64,000 nt of DNA from Nocardia sp. NBC_01730 (lineage in GTDB: Bacteria > Actinomycetota > Actinomycetes > Mycobacteriales > Mycobacteriaceae), in contig NZ_CP109162.1 in the NCBI RefSeq assembly GCF_035920445.1, positions 4,588,001 to 4,652,000 of the forward strand, read 5' to 3'. Below, in pieces: positions 17,216-26,678 of the stretch. A program made the translations under genes and the position numbers. The notes under the pieces were generated by a model, which was given only the letters and a program-made list of their open reading frames with translations, was not told the DNA's origin and made no database searches. Each line of letters starts with the position of its first letter. Positions within the stretch are counted from its first letter, which is position 1.

Positions 17216-18523
17216 TCACACCGCGGTCGGTTCCGGCGCCGTCGCGCGGCGTCCGAGCCGGACCGGCATCCGCTCGTAGCCGTGCAGCGTGAACAGCTTG
17301 CGGCGTTGCGGCGTACCGTCCAGCCGCAGGTCGGGGAACCGGTCGAACAGGGCTTGTAGCGCGTAGACGCCTTCCATCCTGGCCAGGCTGGCGCCGAGGC
17401 AGACGTGTACGCCGCTGCTGAACGAGAGGTGGTCCTTGGCGTTCTCGCGCCCGACGTCGAAGCGCTCGGGGTCGGGGAAGACCGCGGCGTCACGGTTGGC
17501 GCCCGCCAGCGACAGCACCACCGTGTTGCCCTTGCGTACCCGCACACCCTCGATCTCCACGTCGGTCAACGCGGTCCGTGCCGTGGTCTGCACCGGGGAG
17601 TCGATGCGCAGGATCTCCTCGACGGCGTTCGGCCACAGCTCCGGCTCGGTGCGCAGCCGTTCCAGCTGATCGGGATGGGCGAGCAGCTGCACGACGCCGT
17701 TGCCGATGAGGTTGACCGTCGTCTCGAAACCCGCCCCCATGAGCAGGCTCGCGGAGGCCTTCAGCGCGTTGTCGTCCAGCTCGCCCGCGGTGACCAGGCT
17801 GCTGAGGATGTCTTCGCCCGGCTCGCGGCGCAATCGCTGGATATGCCGGTCGAGGTAGTCGTTCATCACCTCCATGGACCGCAGCGCCCTGCGGTGCACC
17901 CGCCACGAGATGCCGAGGTCGAGCAGTGGCGTCATCCGATCGCCCCAGTCGAGGAACATCGCCTTGTCCTTGTCGGGAAAGCCGAGCATTTCGGAGATGA
18001 TGGCGATCGGCACCTGCGCGGCGAACGACTCGATCAGGTCGGCCGATCCGTCCGAGGGCAACTCGTTCAGCAATTCCGCGGTGACGGACTCGACCCGGTC
18101 GCGCAGCCTGCGGATGGCGCGCGGCGTGAACGCCGAGGCGACCGGCTTGCGCATCAGGGTGTGCTCCGGCGGATCGATCACCAGCATCGACGGCGGTTCG
18201 ACCGGGTTCGGGGGCAGCGGGAAGCGCTCGGCGAGCTTCTGCATCGGCTTGGGGATGTCGAAGCTCTCGGTGGTGCGCACACCGAATCTGTTGTCGCGCA
18301 GGATCGCACGACACAGCTCGTGGTCGAAGGTCGCCCACGAGATCGAAGTGCGGATGAGCTTGCCCTTGCCGCGCAGCTGCTCGATCAGCGGGTAGGGGTC
18401 GGCGCAGCCGGTCGGCCCGCCGACCAGCTCGGCGAACGGGTCACCGCGGCGAGCCTGCGCACGCAGGACGAGACGCGGCGCGCCCTGAACCGACAACCAG
18501 CGGAACCAATACCGCGGCTTCAT
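17216..18523 (-). CDS. Cytochrome P450
   Basis: 435 residues, haem-thiolate mono-oxygenase. I-helix AGFETT (264-269), K-helix EEILR (302-306), and the haem loop FSSGVHVCLG with Cys375. The start at ATG 18523 has GAGGA 6 nt upstream. No ferredoxin or reductase gene is adjacent, so electrons must come from elsewhere. It sits between the TIGR03089 gene and the two-component system, a place where M. tuberculosis has no P450, so it is a local insertion into the conserved block. Substrate unknown. Confidence 0.95.
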   Translation of the reverse strand: MKPRYWFRWLSVQGAPRLVLRAQARRGDPFAELVGGPTGCADPYPLIEQLRGKGKLIRTSISWATFDHELCRAILRDNRFGVRTTESFDIPKPMQKLAERFPLPPNPVEPPSMLVIDPPEHTLMRKPVASAFTPRAIRRLRDRVESVTAELLNELPSDGSADLIESFAAQVPIAIISEMLGFPDKDKAMFLDWGDRMTPLLDLGISWRVHRRALRSMEVMNDYLDRHIQRLRREPGEDILSSLVTAGELDDNALKASASLLMGAGFETTVNLIGNGVVQLLAHPDQLERLRTEPELWPNAVEEILRIDSPVQTTARTALTDVEIEGVRVRKGNTVVLSLAGANRDAAVFPDPERFDVGRENAKDHLSFSSGVHVCLGASLARMEGVYALQALFDRFPDLRLDGTPQRRKLFTLHGYERMPVRLGRRATAPEPTAV

Positions 18524-18660
18524 ATGTCCTCGACCCCCATCGTTGTACGATCGACTCCACCGTACGGAATCCGGCCGAGTTGTGGAACATCCCCTGGTCG
18601 GACTCCGGCCTATACCGCGGTAGGAGCAGGCAAACGCTCGCTCGCGATGCCGGGTCCTAC

Positions 18661-19383
18661 TCATCCGCGCTGCGCGGTCACCCGTTCCGACGCAATCCGC
18701 CGGTCACGCAGCTCCGGATCGGGATTGACCACCTGCACCAGCGAGGCACCCGCGGCGAGCACCGCGACGTACCCGTCGATCAGCTCCGCAGGGGTCTCCC
18801 ACGGCGTGCTCGACAGGACCCGGTCGCCCTCGGAGAAGCCTTGCCGCATGGCCGATTTCCTCGCCTCGGCGAGCACCTCCGCGACCGGCATACCGTCCAG
18901 CGCGACACCTGCCCCGCGGGGCAGGAATTGGTCGCCGTGCACACGCACCGCGGTGGCGAAATCGGTGATCCCGACGGGTAGGTCGCGCACCGGGGCGCCC
19001 ATCGTGTCGAGCGACAGCGCGGCGACCTCGCCGACGCCGTCGGCATCGTCCAGGCGGTCGGGGGTCACCAGGGCCAGGTCGGCGTCCTCGTCCGGGCGCA
19101 GCACCACCTCGGTGCCCGCCCACCAGCAGCCGAGCAGCACCGCGGCGGTCTGCCAGTGCGCGGGCAGCAGCACGGCGACCCTGGCGCCGGGGCTCAGGCC
19201 GAACTCGTCTCGAATCAAATTGGCGGTCTTGGCCGCCCAGTTCGCCAGCGTCAGACCGGACAGCTCGATCCGCGCGCCGGTAGCGTCGTCGTAGTAGGTG
19301 ACGCGCGGGCCCGCGGGTTCGCGGGCAAGGATCGGATCGAGTACCGCTTCGGTGAGGGTGTGGGCCTGGTCGATGTCACGCAT
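18661..19383 (-). CDS. TIGR03089 family protein (Rv3268 homologue)
   Basis: 240 residues. The region ELSGLTLANWAAKTANLI and ARVAVLLPAHWQTAAVLLGCWWAG resembles the start of the AMP-binding (acyl-CoA synthetase) fold, but the ATP-binding and catalytic core is absent, so it is not expected to adenylate a substrate. Separated by 3 bp from the LCP gene upstream, the same arrangement as Rv3267-Rv3268. Function unknown; restricted to Actinobacteria. Confidence 0.87.
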   Translation of the reverse strand: MRDIDQAHTLTEAVLDPILAREPAGPRVTYYDDATGARIELSGLTLANWAAKTANLIRDEFGLSPGARVAVLLPAHWQTAAVLLGCWWAGTEVVLRPDEDADLALVTPDRLDDADGVGEVAALSLDTMGAPVRDLPVGITDFATAVRVHGDQFLPRGAGVALDGMPVAEVLAEARKSAMRQGFSEGDRVLSSTPWETPAELIDGYVAVLAAGASLVQVVNPDPELRDRRIASERVTAQRG

Positions 19384-19386
19384 GGT

Positions 19387-20880
19387 TCAATTCACGCATT
19401 TCGGTCCGTTCTGGCCTGCGTCGATCGGTGGGGCGGGCGGCACGGGCGTGGCGGAGGTCGACGTTCCGGAGAAGTCGAACACACTGCTGGCCGCCGAGCC
19501 CGGACCAGAATAGTCGCTCGCCAGCACGACGCTCACCGAACCCGCCGCCAGTGTCGAATCAGCGACGACCGACAGCCCGCCAAGCGCCTTCGCCACCGCC
19601 TTGGCCTTCGGGTCCGCGGCGTCCGCGGCGAGCACCCGGCTGCTCGTGACGCTCCGGCCGGTGTAGTTGGTCACCGTGCCTTCCCGAAAACCCTTGGCGT
19701 CCAGCGCCTGCGCCACTTGAGCCGCGAGTCCTCCGACGCCGCCCGCGTTGTAGACGCTGACGGTCACCGTCGCCGGGTCGACCCCGAGATCGGAGTTCTG
19801 CGCGGATTCGCCGTCGGCGACCAGCGCGGCGACGTAGGTCTTGACCGCCTTGGGATCCACCTTCACCACCGACTCGCCATTGCGGGTCTCACCGTTGAGA
19901 TCCTTGACGGGGATCGTCTCGAACTTCACCTCCCCGCCGGACAGATCCTCGAGCTGCTGCAAGAACGCGACCACATCCCAGGCGTCGTCCAGCACGACCG
20001 TCCGCCCCACCGCGTCGCTGAGCTGTTTCAGTCTGCCCGGATTCCGCAGCGTCTTCGCGCTGAGTACCTGCCGCACCAGCTGCGCCATGAACACCTGCTG
20101 GCGCACGATGCGATCGAGGTCGCCGCGCAACAGATCGTGTCGCTGGCGTACAAAGCTCAGCGCCTGCGGACCGTCCAGGCGCTGGCGGCCCGCGGGGAAG
20201 TCGGCGCCGGACATCCATTCGTCGACCGGCCGGTTCAGGCACACCTCGACGCCACCGACGGCATCGGTGAGCAGCACGAAGCCCAGCAGACTCACTTCGG
20301 CGTAGTGGTCGACGGTGATGCCGGTCAGGTTGGCCACGGTTTTGATCAGCGCCTGTCTGCCCGCCTTCGTGGACTGCTGCTCCGCGTCGGCGTCCGAGAC
20401 GCCCTCGTCGAGCAACTTCGTCTGCTGCGTCGCCTTGGTCACGCCGTAGGCCGAGTTGATCTTGCCCATGCCGATACCGGGAATGTCGACATAGGAGTCG
20501 CGCGGAAGGGAGATGGCGGTCGCGGAGCGGCCGTCGTTCGGTACCCGCAGCAGCACGATGGTGTCGGTGTTGGTGCCGACCTCGTCGCCCGCGTGCAGCA
20601 TGGCACGCTCTCCGACCGACAGCGGGTTACCGTGCGCGTCGGCGCGACTGTCCACGCCGACGAGCAGGATGTCCACCGCGCCGTCGCGGCCACCGCCGAG
20701 ACCGAGGTCGCCGATGCGCTCGATGTCCGCGATCAGCGAGTCGACACTGCGCCAGGCGAAACCGGTGAGCACGAGCACAATCACGGAGGCGACCGCGACG
20801 ACCAGACGCAGTGGCCCGAACGACTGCGCGCCTGCCCCGGCCGACCGCGACGGGATCGATGTGCCCCTCCGCTGCGACAA
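19387..20880 (-). CDS. LytR-CpsA-Psr (LCP) family ligase with LytR_C domain
   Basis: 497 residues. One TM helix (about 25-48), then the extracellular LCP domain with DILLVGVDSR, NTDTIVLLRVP and SLPRDSYVDIPG, and FVRQRHDLLRGDLDRIVRQQ; the Arg/Asp residues bind the pyrophosphate of a lipid-linked glycan. The C-terminal LytR_C domain begins near VTVSVYNAGG. In mycolata these enzymes join arabinogalactan to peptidoglycan. TTG 20880 was chosen because AGGAGG lies 8 nt upstream; a TTG at 20928 would add 16 residues. Homologue of Rv3267, divergent from rmlD. Confidence 0.92.
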   Translation of the reverse strand: MSQRRGTSIPSRSAGAGAQSFGPLRLVVAVASVIVLVLTGFAWRSVDSLIADIERIGDLGLGGGRDGAVDILLVGVDSRADAHGNPLSVGERAMLHAGDEVGTNTDTIVLLRVPNDGRSATAISLPRDSYVDIPGIGMGKINSAYGVTKATQQTKLLDEGVSDADAEQQSTKAGRQALIKTVANLTGITVDHYAEVSLLGFVLLTDAVGGVEVCLNRPVDEWMSGADFPAGRQRLDGPQALSFVRQRHDLLRGDLDRIVRQQVFMAQLVRQVLSAKTLRNPGRLKQLSDAVGRTVVLDDAWDVVAFLQQLEDLSGGEVKFETIPVKDLNGETRNGESVVKVDPKAVKTYVAALVADGESAQNSDLGVDPATVTVSVYNAGGVGGLAAQVAQALDAKGFREGTVTNYTGRSVTSSRVLAADAADPKAKAVAKALGGLSVVADSTLAAGSVSVVLASDYSGPGSAASSVFDFSGTSTSATPVPPAPPIDAGQNGPKCVN

Positions 20881-21042
20881 CTCTGCATCCTCCTGCCGAA
20901 AGTTGGTGTCCTCGCGTCGCTTGCGCAATTGCCCCCGTCACCCCGGTTCCCACCCTGCCCCGCCCGGTCCGGGAAGCCCCGATACTCCAAGGCTAACGAA
21001 CGGTTACCGGGAAGGACCTCAACCACCGGTATGACGGCGTGC

Positions 21043-21048
21043 CAGACT
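21043..21048 (+). promoter_or_regulatory. -10-like box for leaderless rmlD
   Basis: CAGACT ends 7 nt before the rmlD GTG at 21056; no Shine-Dalgarno is present. Confidence 0.35.
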
Positions 21049-21055
21049 TGCGCCC

Positions 21056-21925
21056 GTGACCGCCCCAACCGCGCCCGACTCCGCCGTATCCACACACCTC
21101 GTTGTCACCGGGGCGCGCGGGCAGGTGGGCCGGGAACTGCTGCGTCTCGCTCCGGCTGCCCGCGGCTATGGACGCGCCGAACTGGACATCACCGATCCGT
21201 CCGCGGTACGCGCGGTGCTCGCACCGGGTGACGTGGTGCTGAACTGCGCCGCGTACACCGCCGTCGACCGCGCCGAAACCGAAATCGAGGCGGCGTACGT
21301 GGGAAACGAGACGGGACCCGCCGTGCTCGCCGCCGCCTGCGCCGACCTCGGCGCCCGCCTGATCCATCTGTCCACCGACTACGTCTTTCCAGGTACCCAC
21401 GATCGGCCGTACGACACCACCGATCCGACCGGTCCCGCAACCGTCTACGGCAAGTCCAAGCTTGCGGGCGAACAGGCGTTGCTCGCGCGATGCCCTGACG
21501 CGCACGTGGTGCGCACCGCGTGGGTATACGCCGGGCGCGGCGGCGATTTCGTCGCGACAATGCTGCGTCTCGAACGGGAACGTGACACCGTCGACGTGGT
21601 CGACGACCAGCTCGGCTCGCCCACCTACGCCGCCGACTTGGCCGCGGCCCTGCTGGAATTGGCGGGGCGACCGGACGCGCCACGTGTGCTGCACGCCACC
21701 AATGCCGGGCAGGCCAGTTGGTTCGAACTCGCGCGCGCGGTGTTCGCCGGGGTCGGCGCCGACCAAGGGCGCGTCCGCCCGTGTGACTCGTCCGCACATC
21801 CGAGACCCGCACGGCGCCCGGCATATTCGGTGCTGTCGCCTCGTTCCTGGAACGAGGCCGGGCTGACCCCGCTGCGCGATTGGCGGACGGCACTGGAGGA
21901 CGCGCTGGTGCGGGTGTCCGACTAG
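21056..21925 (+). CDS. rmlD: dTDP-4-dehydrorhamnose reductase (RmlD)
   Basis: Last step of dTDP-L-rhamnose synthesis, NAD(P)H-dependent reduction of dTDP-4-keto-L-rhamnose. 289 residues, extended-SDR fold: TGARGQVG (18-25), LSTDYVF (105-111) and the catalytic Tyr131-xxx-Lys135 (YGKSK). The GTG at 21056 was kept because it lies behind a -10-like box. Rhamnose is part of the linker between arabinogalactan and peptidoglycan, so this and wbbL serve one pathway. Homologue of Rv3266c. Confidence 0.96.
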   Translation: MTAPTAPDSAVSTHLVVTGARGQVGRELLRLAPAARGYGRAELDITDPSAVRAVLAPGDVVLNCAAYTAVDRAETEIEAAYVGNETGPAVLAAACADLGARLIHLSTDYVFPGTHDRPYDTTDPTGPATVYGKSKLAGEQALLARCPDAHVVRTAWVYAGRGGDFVATMLRLERERDTVDVVDDQLGSPTYAADLAAALLELAGRPDAPRVLHATNAGQASWFELARAVFAGVGADQGRVRPCDSSAHPRPARRPAYSVLSPRSWNEAGLTPLRDWRTALEDALVRVSD

Positions 21926-21928
21926 GGT
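21923..21928 (+). promoter_or_regulatory. -10 box for leaderless wbbL
   Basis: TAGGGT, overlapping the rmlD stop codon, is followed after 8 nt by GTG 21937. Confidence 0.4.
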
Positions 21929-21936
21929 TGGCAACT

Positions 21937-22863
21937 GTGAGTGAGCGCAGCGAGCGAACCGAAGACACAGCAGCTTCTGATTCCGTCACCCCCACGGGCG
22001 TGGCCGTCGTCACGGTGACCTATTCGCCGGGTGAGCACCTAGAGCACTTCATCACCACCCTGGCCGCGGCCACTACCGAGAAACCACAGGTGATCCTCGC
22101 CGACAACGGGTCTGTGGACGGCGTGCCGGAGCTGGTCGCCGAGGCCAATTCGCACGTGCGGCTGCTGCGTACCGGCGGCAACATCGGTTACGGCGGCGCG
22201 ATCAACCGGGCGGTCGCGGAGATCGATCCGGACATCGAGTTCGTCGTGATCTCCAATCCGGACATCCGCTGGAGCACCGATTCCATCGACAAGCTGCTCG
22301 CCGCCGCCAAGCGCTGGCCACGAGCCGGCGCGCTCGGGCCGATGGTGCGGGAGCCGGACGGCAGCGTGTACCCATCCGCCCGCCGGGTGCCCGGGCTGCT
22401 CGACGGCGCGGGGCACGCGATCCTCGGCACGGTGTGGAAGTCCAATCCGTGGAGCCGCCGGTACCGGCAGGAGAACGAGGAGATCTCCGAGCGGGCCGTC
22501 GGCTGGCTGTCCGGGTCGTGCCTGCTGGTGCGGCGCGCGGCCTTCGACTCGATCGACGGTTTCGACTCGCGCTACTTCATGTATATGGAAGACGTCGACT
22601 TCGGCGACCGCATGGGCAAGGCGGGCTGGCACAACGTGTTCGTGCCGGACGCCGAGGTCACCCACGCCAAGGGCCACGCGGCGGGCCGCCATCCCGAGGT
22701 GATGCTGCCCGCGCACCACGCCAGCGCCTACCGTTTCCAGGCTGACCGGCATCCGCACTGGTGGCAGGCGCCGTTGCGGCTGGCGTTGCGGGCCGGACTT
22801 GCGGTGCGCTCGCGGATTGCGGTTCGATCTGCCCTGCGCCAACAGGCGCAGAGCGCCGGGTAA
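21937..22863 (+). CDS. wbbL: Rhamnosyltransferase WbbL (GT2 family)
   Basis: Transfers L-rhamnose from dTDP-rhamnose to decaprenyl-PP-GlcNAc to make the arabinogalactan linker. 308 residues, GT-A fold at the cytosolic membrane face: ADNGSVDG (55-62), SNPD (106-109, DXD-like), WLSGSCLLVRR (190-200) and EDVDFGDR (218-225, catalytic acidic motif). GTG 21937 was chosen over an ATG at 21880 that lies within rmlD. The first residues VSERSERTED are encoded by a GAGCG-rich string common in Nocardia DNA, so the N-terminus may be a recent low-complexity extension. Homologue of Rv3265c. Confidence 0.93.
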   Translation: MSERSERTEDTAASDSVTPTGVAVVTVTYSPGEHLEHFITTLAAATTEKPQVILADNGSVDGVPELVAEANSHVRLLRTGGNIGYGGAINRAVAEIDPDIEFVVISNPDIRWSTDSIDKLLAAAKRWPRAGALGPMVREPDGSVYPSARRVPGLLDGAGHAILGTVWKSNPWSRRYRQENEEISERAVGWLSGSCLLVRRAAFDSIDGFDSRYFMYMEDVDFGDRMGKAGWHNVFVPDAEVTHAKGHAAGRHPEVMLPAHHASAYRFQADRHPHWWQAPLRLALRAGLAVRSRIAVRSALRQQAQSAG

Positions 22864-22909
22864 CCGGCGCATGAGCGAATAACGACCCACTGTGAACAGG
22901 GGAAGCTTG

Positions 22910-23989
22910 ATGGCAGGAAATGCGGGCACCGACGCCGTGATTTTGGTCGGCGGCCAGGGGACGCGGCTGCGTCCGCTGACCCTTTCGGCACCCAAGCCGA
23001 TGCTGCCGACGGCGGGGCTGCCGTTCCTGACCCATCTGCTCGCCCGCATCGCGGAGGCCGGGATCACGCATGTGGTGCTGGGCACCTCGTTCAAGGCGGA
23101 GGTGTTCGAGGAGCACTTCGGCGACGGGGCCGATCTCGGGCTGGAGCTCGAGTACGTCACCGAGACCGAGCCGCTCGGCACCGGCGGCGGCATCCGGAAC
23201 GTGCTCGCCAAGCTGCGCGCGGACAACGTGATGGTGTTCAACGGTGACGTACTCGGCGGCACCGACCTCGGCTCGGTGCTGGACACGCACGAGTCGACCA
23301 ACGCCGACGTCACGCTGCACCTGGTCCGGGTGAGCGATCCGCGCGCGTTCGGCTGTGTGCCGACCGACGAGAACGGCCGGGTCACCGCGTTCCTGGAGAA
23401 GACCCAGGACCCGCCGACCGACCAGATCAACGCCGGGTGCTACGTCTTCCGCCGCGAATACATCGAGAAGATCCCGGCCGGACGTCCGGTCTCGGTGGAG
23501 CGCGAGGTGTTCCCGTCGCTGCTAGCAGAGGGCGCCCGCGTCCAGGGCCACGTCGATGCCTCGTACTGGCGCGATATGGGCACCCCCGAGGACTTCGTCC
23601 GCGGCTCCGCGGACCTGGTGCGTGGTATCGCACCCTCGCCCGCCCTGCCTGGTCAGCGCGGCGAATCGCTGGTCCATCCTGGTGCGGGCGTCGCGCCAGG
23701 AGCGTTGCTCATCGGCGGCACGGTCGTCGGTCGCGGCGCCGAGATCGGCGCGGGCGCGCGGCTGGACGGCGCGGTCGTCTTCGACGGCGCCGTGATCGAA
23801 GCGGGCGCCACGGTCGAACGCACCATCATCGGCTTCGGTGCGCGCATCGGCCCCCGCGCGCTCGTTCGCGACGGCGTCATCGGCGACGGCGCGAACATCG
23901 GTGCGCGGTGTGAGCTGCTGCGCGGGGCGCGAGTCTGGCCCGGCGTCGTTATTCCCGACGGCGGCATCCGCTTCTCGACGGACGTCTAG
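22910..23989 (+). CDS. manC: Mannose-1-phosphate guanylyltransferase (GDP-mannose pyrophosphorylase)
   Basis: 359 residues. The N-terminal nucleotidyltransferase domain has LVGGQGTRLRPLT (12-24), KPMLPTAG and FNGDVLGG; the C-terminal half is a left-handed beta-helix of hexapeptide repeats (about 265-355). It forms GDP-mannose from mannose-1-phosphate and GTP. ATG 22910 follows GGGGAAG; the ATG at 22892 is too close to that site. Corresponds to Rv3264c, called manB in older M. tuberculosis annotation, so names differ between databases. Glucose-1-phosphate specificity is a less likely alternative. Confidence 0.92.
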   Translation: MAGNAGTDAVILVGGQGTRLRPLTLSAPKPMLPTAGLPFLTHLLARIAEAGITHVVLGTSFKAEVFEEHFGDGADLGLELEYVTETEPLGTGGGIRNVLAKLRADNVMVFNGDVLGGTDLGSVLDTHESTNADVTLHLVRVSDPRAFGCVPTDENGRVTAFLEKTQDPPTDQINAGCYVFRREYIEKIPAGRPVSVEREVFPSLLAEGARVQGHVDASYWRDMGTPEDFVRGSADLVRGIAPSPALPGQRGESLVHPGAGVAPGALLIGGTVVGRGAEIGAGARLDGAVVFDGAVIEAGATVERTIIGFGARIGPRALVRDGVIGDGANIGARCELLRGARVWPGVVIPDGGIRFSTDV

Positions 23990-24097
23990 CCCATCACCTT
24001 TCACGGTATCGAGTTGCCAGAACTGGGTTATGAACGGTGAATGATGCTCTGAGCTACGGTGATACGGCTTTTAGTCGCAGTTCCTCAGAGGACAAGG

Positions 24098-24493
24098 ATG
24101 CGGATGAACATCAACACCGAACTCCTCGCGCGGATCGCCGCGCTCACCGCGATGGCCGGCGCCGCGCTTCTGATCGGTGCGGGCACCGCCGCCGCCGACG
24201 ACTGGCCCACGGACGGCGGGGGCGCGTTCGAGGTTTATGAGACCAAGAATTTCGCCGTCCCGAGCGACCCCGACTACTGGAATCCACTTTCCGACCGGAA
24301 CCGGTTGACCTCACCGTTCGGCACGAGCACCCGCATCGTGTGCACCAGTTTCCATGGCGTCCAACAGGGTTGCTGGCAAGCAGACCTCGACGGCAACCCA
24401 CACAAGCTCAACACGGCCCCCCTCGACATGCCCTATGCCGGCTCCAGCAAAACTGGCAACTTCGGGCCCCGTCATTACGTCTACCCGGGCTGA
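24098..24493 (+). CDS. Small secreted protein
   Basis: 131 residues. A signal peptide is clear: short polar N-terminus, hydrophobic core IAALTAMAGAALLIGAG and the cleavage site TAAA-DDW around residue 33-34. The mature part has two cysteines (82 and 92) that could form one disulfide, and many aromatic residues. No family recognised. ATG 24098 follows AGAGGA; ATG 24104 is an alternative. Stands alone between manC and the convergent esterase gene. Confidence 0.75.
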   Translation: MRMNINTELLARIAALTAMAGAALLIGAGTAAADDWPTDGGGAFEVYETKNFAVPSDPDYWNPLSDRNRLTSPFGTSTRIVCTSFHGVQQGCWQADLDGNPHKLNTAPLDMPYAGSSKTGNFGPRHYVYPG

Positions 24494-24547
24494 TTCCACC
24501 AGGCTCGCAAGGGGCGCGGCGGCGCTGGTCACGGTCGCGGCAGCGTC

Positions 24548-26146
24548 CTAACTGAACCCCACTGCCTGTTCGCCCCAGGCGCTGTGCAATTCGCGGTCAG
24601 GGTCGTCGACAACTCGGTCGGCGGTGTCGATGACCAGGGTGGTTCGGGCGGCCAGGCGGTAGGGGGGCCAGTGTTTGGAGCCGTCGAGGGCAGCGGGAAC
24701 GCTGTGTGCCGCAAAGGCCAGCCAGCGGCGCATCATGCGACCGGACACTTCCATGGCCACCTTGCGTCCGCCGAGCCAGAACGTCGGGTCGTGGTTGAAG
24801 GTGCCGAAATTACCGAACACGTACGGTAATTCGGTGGCGTGCCCCGCGCCGACCCGAGCCGCCCGCAACATGGGCGTCGCATAGTCGAAGCGGTACATCC
24901 AGGTCGGTGAGTGCTGGGCGTGCGCGTCGGCCACCCAGTGCGCGGGCATCCGGAAGGCAGCGTCGGTGGACATGGCCATCGCGCCGCGGGTTTTGGTGAG
25001 ATCCGGGTAGGCCGACGTGATTTCGGCGATCCGCTCCGGCGACATCTCCGGGTGGTTGGCCGCGACGTCACGAAGCATCGCGTTCACCGCGTCCGGGGTC
25101 ACCGGCATGATCGGCGAGCGGAACACCCGGAACAGCGACGCCTCGTCCTTATTGGTGCCGATGATCAGCGGCACCTGGTGCGAGCGCCCGTGCTGGAACC
25201 GGTCGATCGGGTAGGTCGGCAGCAGGTCGCCGTCGACCACCGGCGCGGCGGCCAGCCTGCCCGGCTCCTTCAGCGGGATCTCGTCGAGCAGCACGCCCGC
25301 TGCCGCGACGATCCGGTCGAGGGGGCATTCCAACAGTTCCTTGGCGCGCGACGCGGGCAGCTCCATCAGCTCCAGGAAGCGCCGCGCCACCGTCGCCGCC
25401 CGCTCCTGCCCGAACACCGTGGTCGCGGGTGGACTCTGTGCGATCGCCTTGTGGAACAGGCCGGTGGCACGTGGCGAGGTCAGCAGCGCGGTGACGCAGC
25501 CGGCGCCGGACGACTCGCCGAACAGCGTGACATTGCCGGGGTCGCCGCCGAACGCGGCGATGTTGTCGCGCACCCACTCCAGCGCGGCGATCTGGTCGTG
25601 CAGGCCGAGGTTGGGCACGAAGTCGTCGCCGAGCGAGGACAGGTCGAGGAAGCCGAGCGCGCCGAGCCGGTAGTTCACCGCGACCACCACGACGTCGCCG
25701 GTCGCGGCCAGCTTGCGCCCGTCGTAGATCTCCTGCGCGGCGGTGCCGAGGCAGTACGCACCGCCGTGCAGCCAGACCATGACCGGCCGAGACTCGCCGG
25801 TTTCCACGCTGTGCACCGGGGCGCCGATGTCGTGCTGCGGCGACCAGACGTTCAGCCAGAGACAGTCCTCGCCGATCTTCAGGTGCGAATCGACCGGCAC
25901 CATGTTGCCCATCGTCTGCGGGGCGATCCGGCCGAAGGCGGTGCAGTCGCGCACTCCCGCCCAGGACGGTGGCGGCTGCGGCGGCGCGAATCGGGCGGTT
26001 CCGGTCGGGGCGGCCGCGTAGGGAATACTGCGCCAGACGCGAACCGATCCTTGGTGCACGCCGCGCACGTCACCGTACGACGTGCGGACGATCGGCTCGG
26101 CAAGGTCATCGGGACCGGGCGCCATCTCGAAGAACTGAGCGCTCAT
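24548..26146 (-). CDS. Type-B carboxylesterase / lipase
   Basis: 532 residues, alpha/beta-hydrolase of the cholinesterase-like family. Oxyanion motif HGG (127-129), nucleophile elbow GESSG with Ser212, EDCLWLNVW (93-101) and a late GAGHATELPYVFGN carrying the probable catalytic His. No signal peptide, so probably cytosolic. ATG 26146 is preceded by GAGGAGGT at 6 nt. Hydrolyses carboxylic esters; p-nitrobenzyl esterase-like enzymes are the closest well-known relatives. The 280 bp upstream hold no gene. Confidence 0.92.
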   Translation of the reverse strand: MSAQFFEMAPGPDDLAEPIVRTSYGDVRGVHQGSVRVWRSIPYAAAPTGTARFAPPQPPPSWAGVRDCTAFGRIAPQTMGNMVPVDSHLKIGEDCLWLNVWSPQHDIGAPVHSVETGESRPVMVWLHGGAYCLGTAAQEIYDGRKLAATGDVVVVAVNYRLGALGFLDLSSLGDDFVPNLGLHDQIAALEWVRDNIAAFGGDPGNVTLFGESSGAGCVTALLTSPRATGLFHKAIAQSPPATTVFGQERAATVARRFLELMELPASRAKELLECPLDRIVAAAGVLLDEIPLKEPGRLAAAPVVDGDLLPTYPIDRFQHGRSHQVPLIIGTNKDEASLFRVFRSPIMPVTPDAVNAMLRDVAANHPEMSPERIAEITSAYPDLTKTRGAMAMSTDAAFRMPAHWVADAHAQHSPTWMYRFDYATPMLRAARVGAGHATELPYVFGNFGTFNHDPTFWLGGRKVAMEVSGRMMRRWLAFAAHSVPAALDGSKHWPPYRLAARTTLVIDTADRVVDDPDRELHSAWGEQAVGFS

Positions 26147-26418
26147 CTCAGACCTCCTCATACTTCTCTCTCGAGAGTACGTCGAAGATCAGGACGACAA
26201 CGTTTCGATGCCGAGACATTGCTGCGTCGGATCACATTCATCCGCTGTTCAGGCCGGTGCTGGTGCCGTCGTGTCGAATCGGTCACGGTAGCGAGGTCTC
26301 GGCGGAAGCCTTCAGATAGCTGGCAAGGTGCTGACATCTGTCAGGAACGACGAACCGGGATCTGGCCGGCGACCGGTTGGTACCGCAGGCCGATCCGAAC
26401 GGCCCTGCGGCGCGGCCC

Positions 26419-26424
26419 TACACT
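26419..26424 (+). promoter_or_regulatory. -10 box for leaderless FmdB-type gene
   Basis: TACACT ends 6 nt before ATG 26431; no Shine-Dalgarno. Confidence 0.45.
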
Positions 26425-26430
26425 GTGCGA

Positions 26431-26655
26431 ATGCCGAGTTACAGCTATCGGTGCCGCAGCTGCGGCGACACCTTCGAGATGGCCCGTCCGATGGCGGAGT
26501 CGTCGGCGCCCGCGACCTGTCCGAGCGGGCACGACGACACGGTCAAACTGCTGACCACCTTCGCCACGGTCACCAGGGGCGGCAGCACACCTGCGCCGAG
26601 CCCCGCGGCGCGGCCGGCGGGCGGCGGCTGCTGCGGTGGCGGCTGCTGCGGCTGA
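26431..26655 (+). CDS. FmdB-family zinc-ribbon protein
   Basis: 74 residues. The start MPSYSYRCRSCGDTFE is the FmdB/CxxC_CXXC_SSSS signature (Cys8, Cys11). The second half of the ribbon has Cys30 but His34 replaces the usual second cysteine (CPSGH). The tail is rich in Gly and Cys (GGGCCGGGCCG), as in many actinobacterial members. Once tied to formamidase regulation in methylotrophs, but the role in actinomycetes is unknown. ATG 26431 sits 6 nt behind TACACT. Confidence 0.85.
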   Translation: MPSYSYRCRSCGDTFEMARPMAESSAPATCPSGHDDTVKLLTTFATVTRGGSTPAPSPAARPAGGGCCGGGCCG

Positions 26656-26678
26656 CTCCGCTTCGGCCGGTCCGGGTT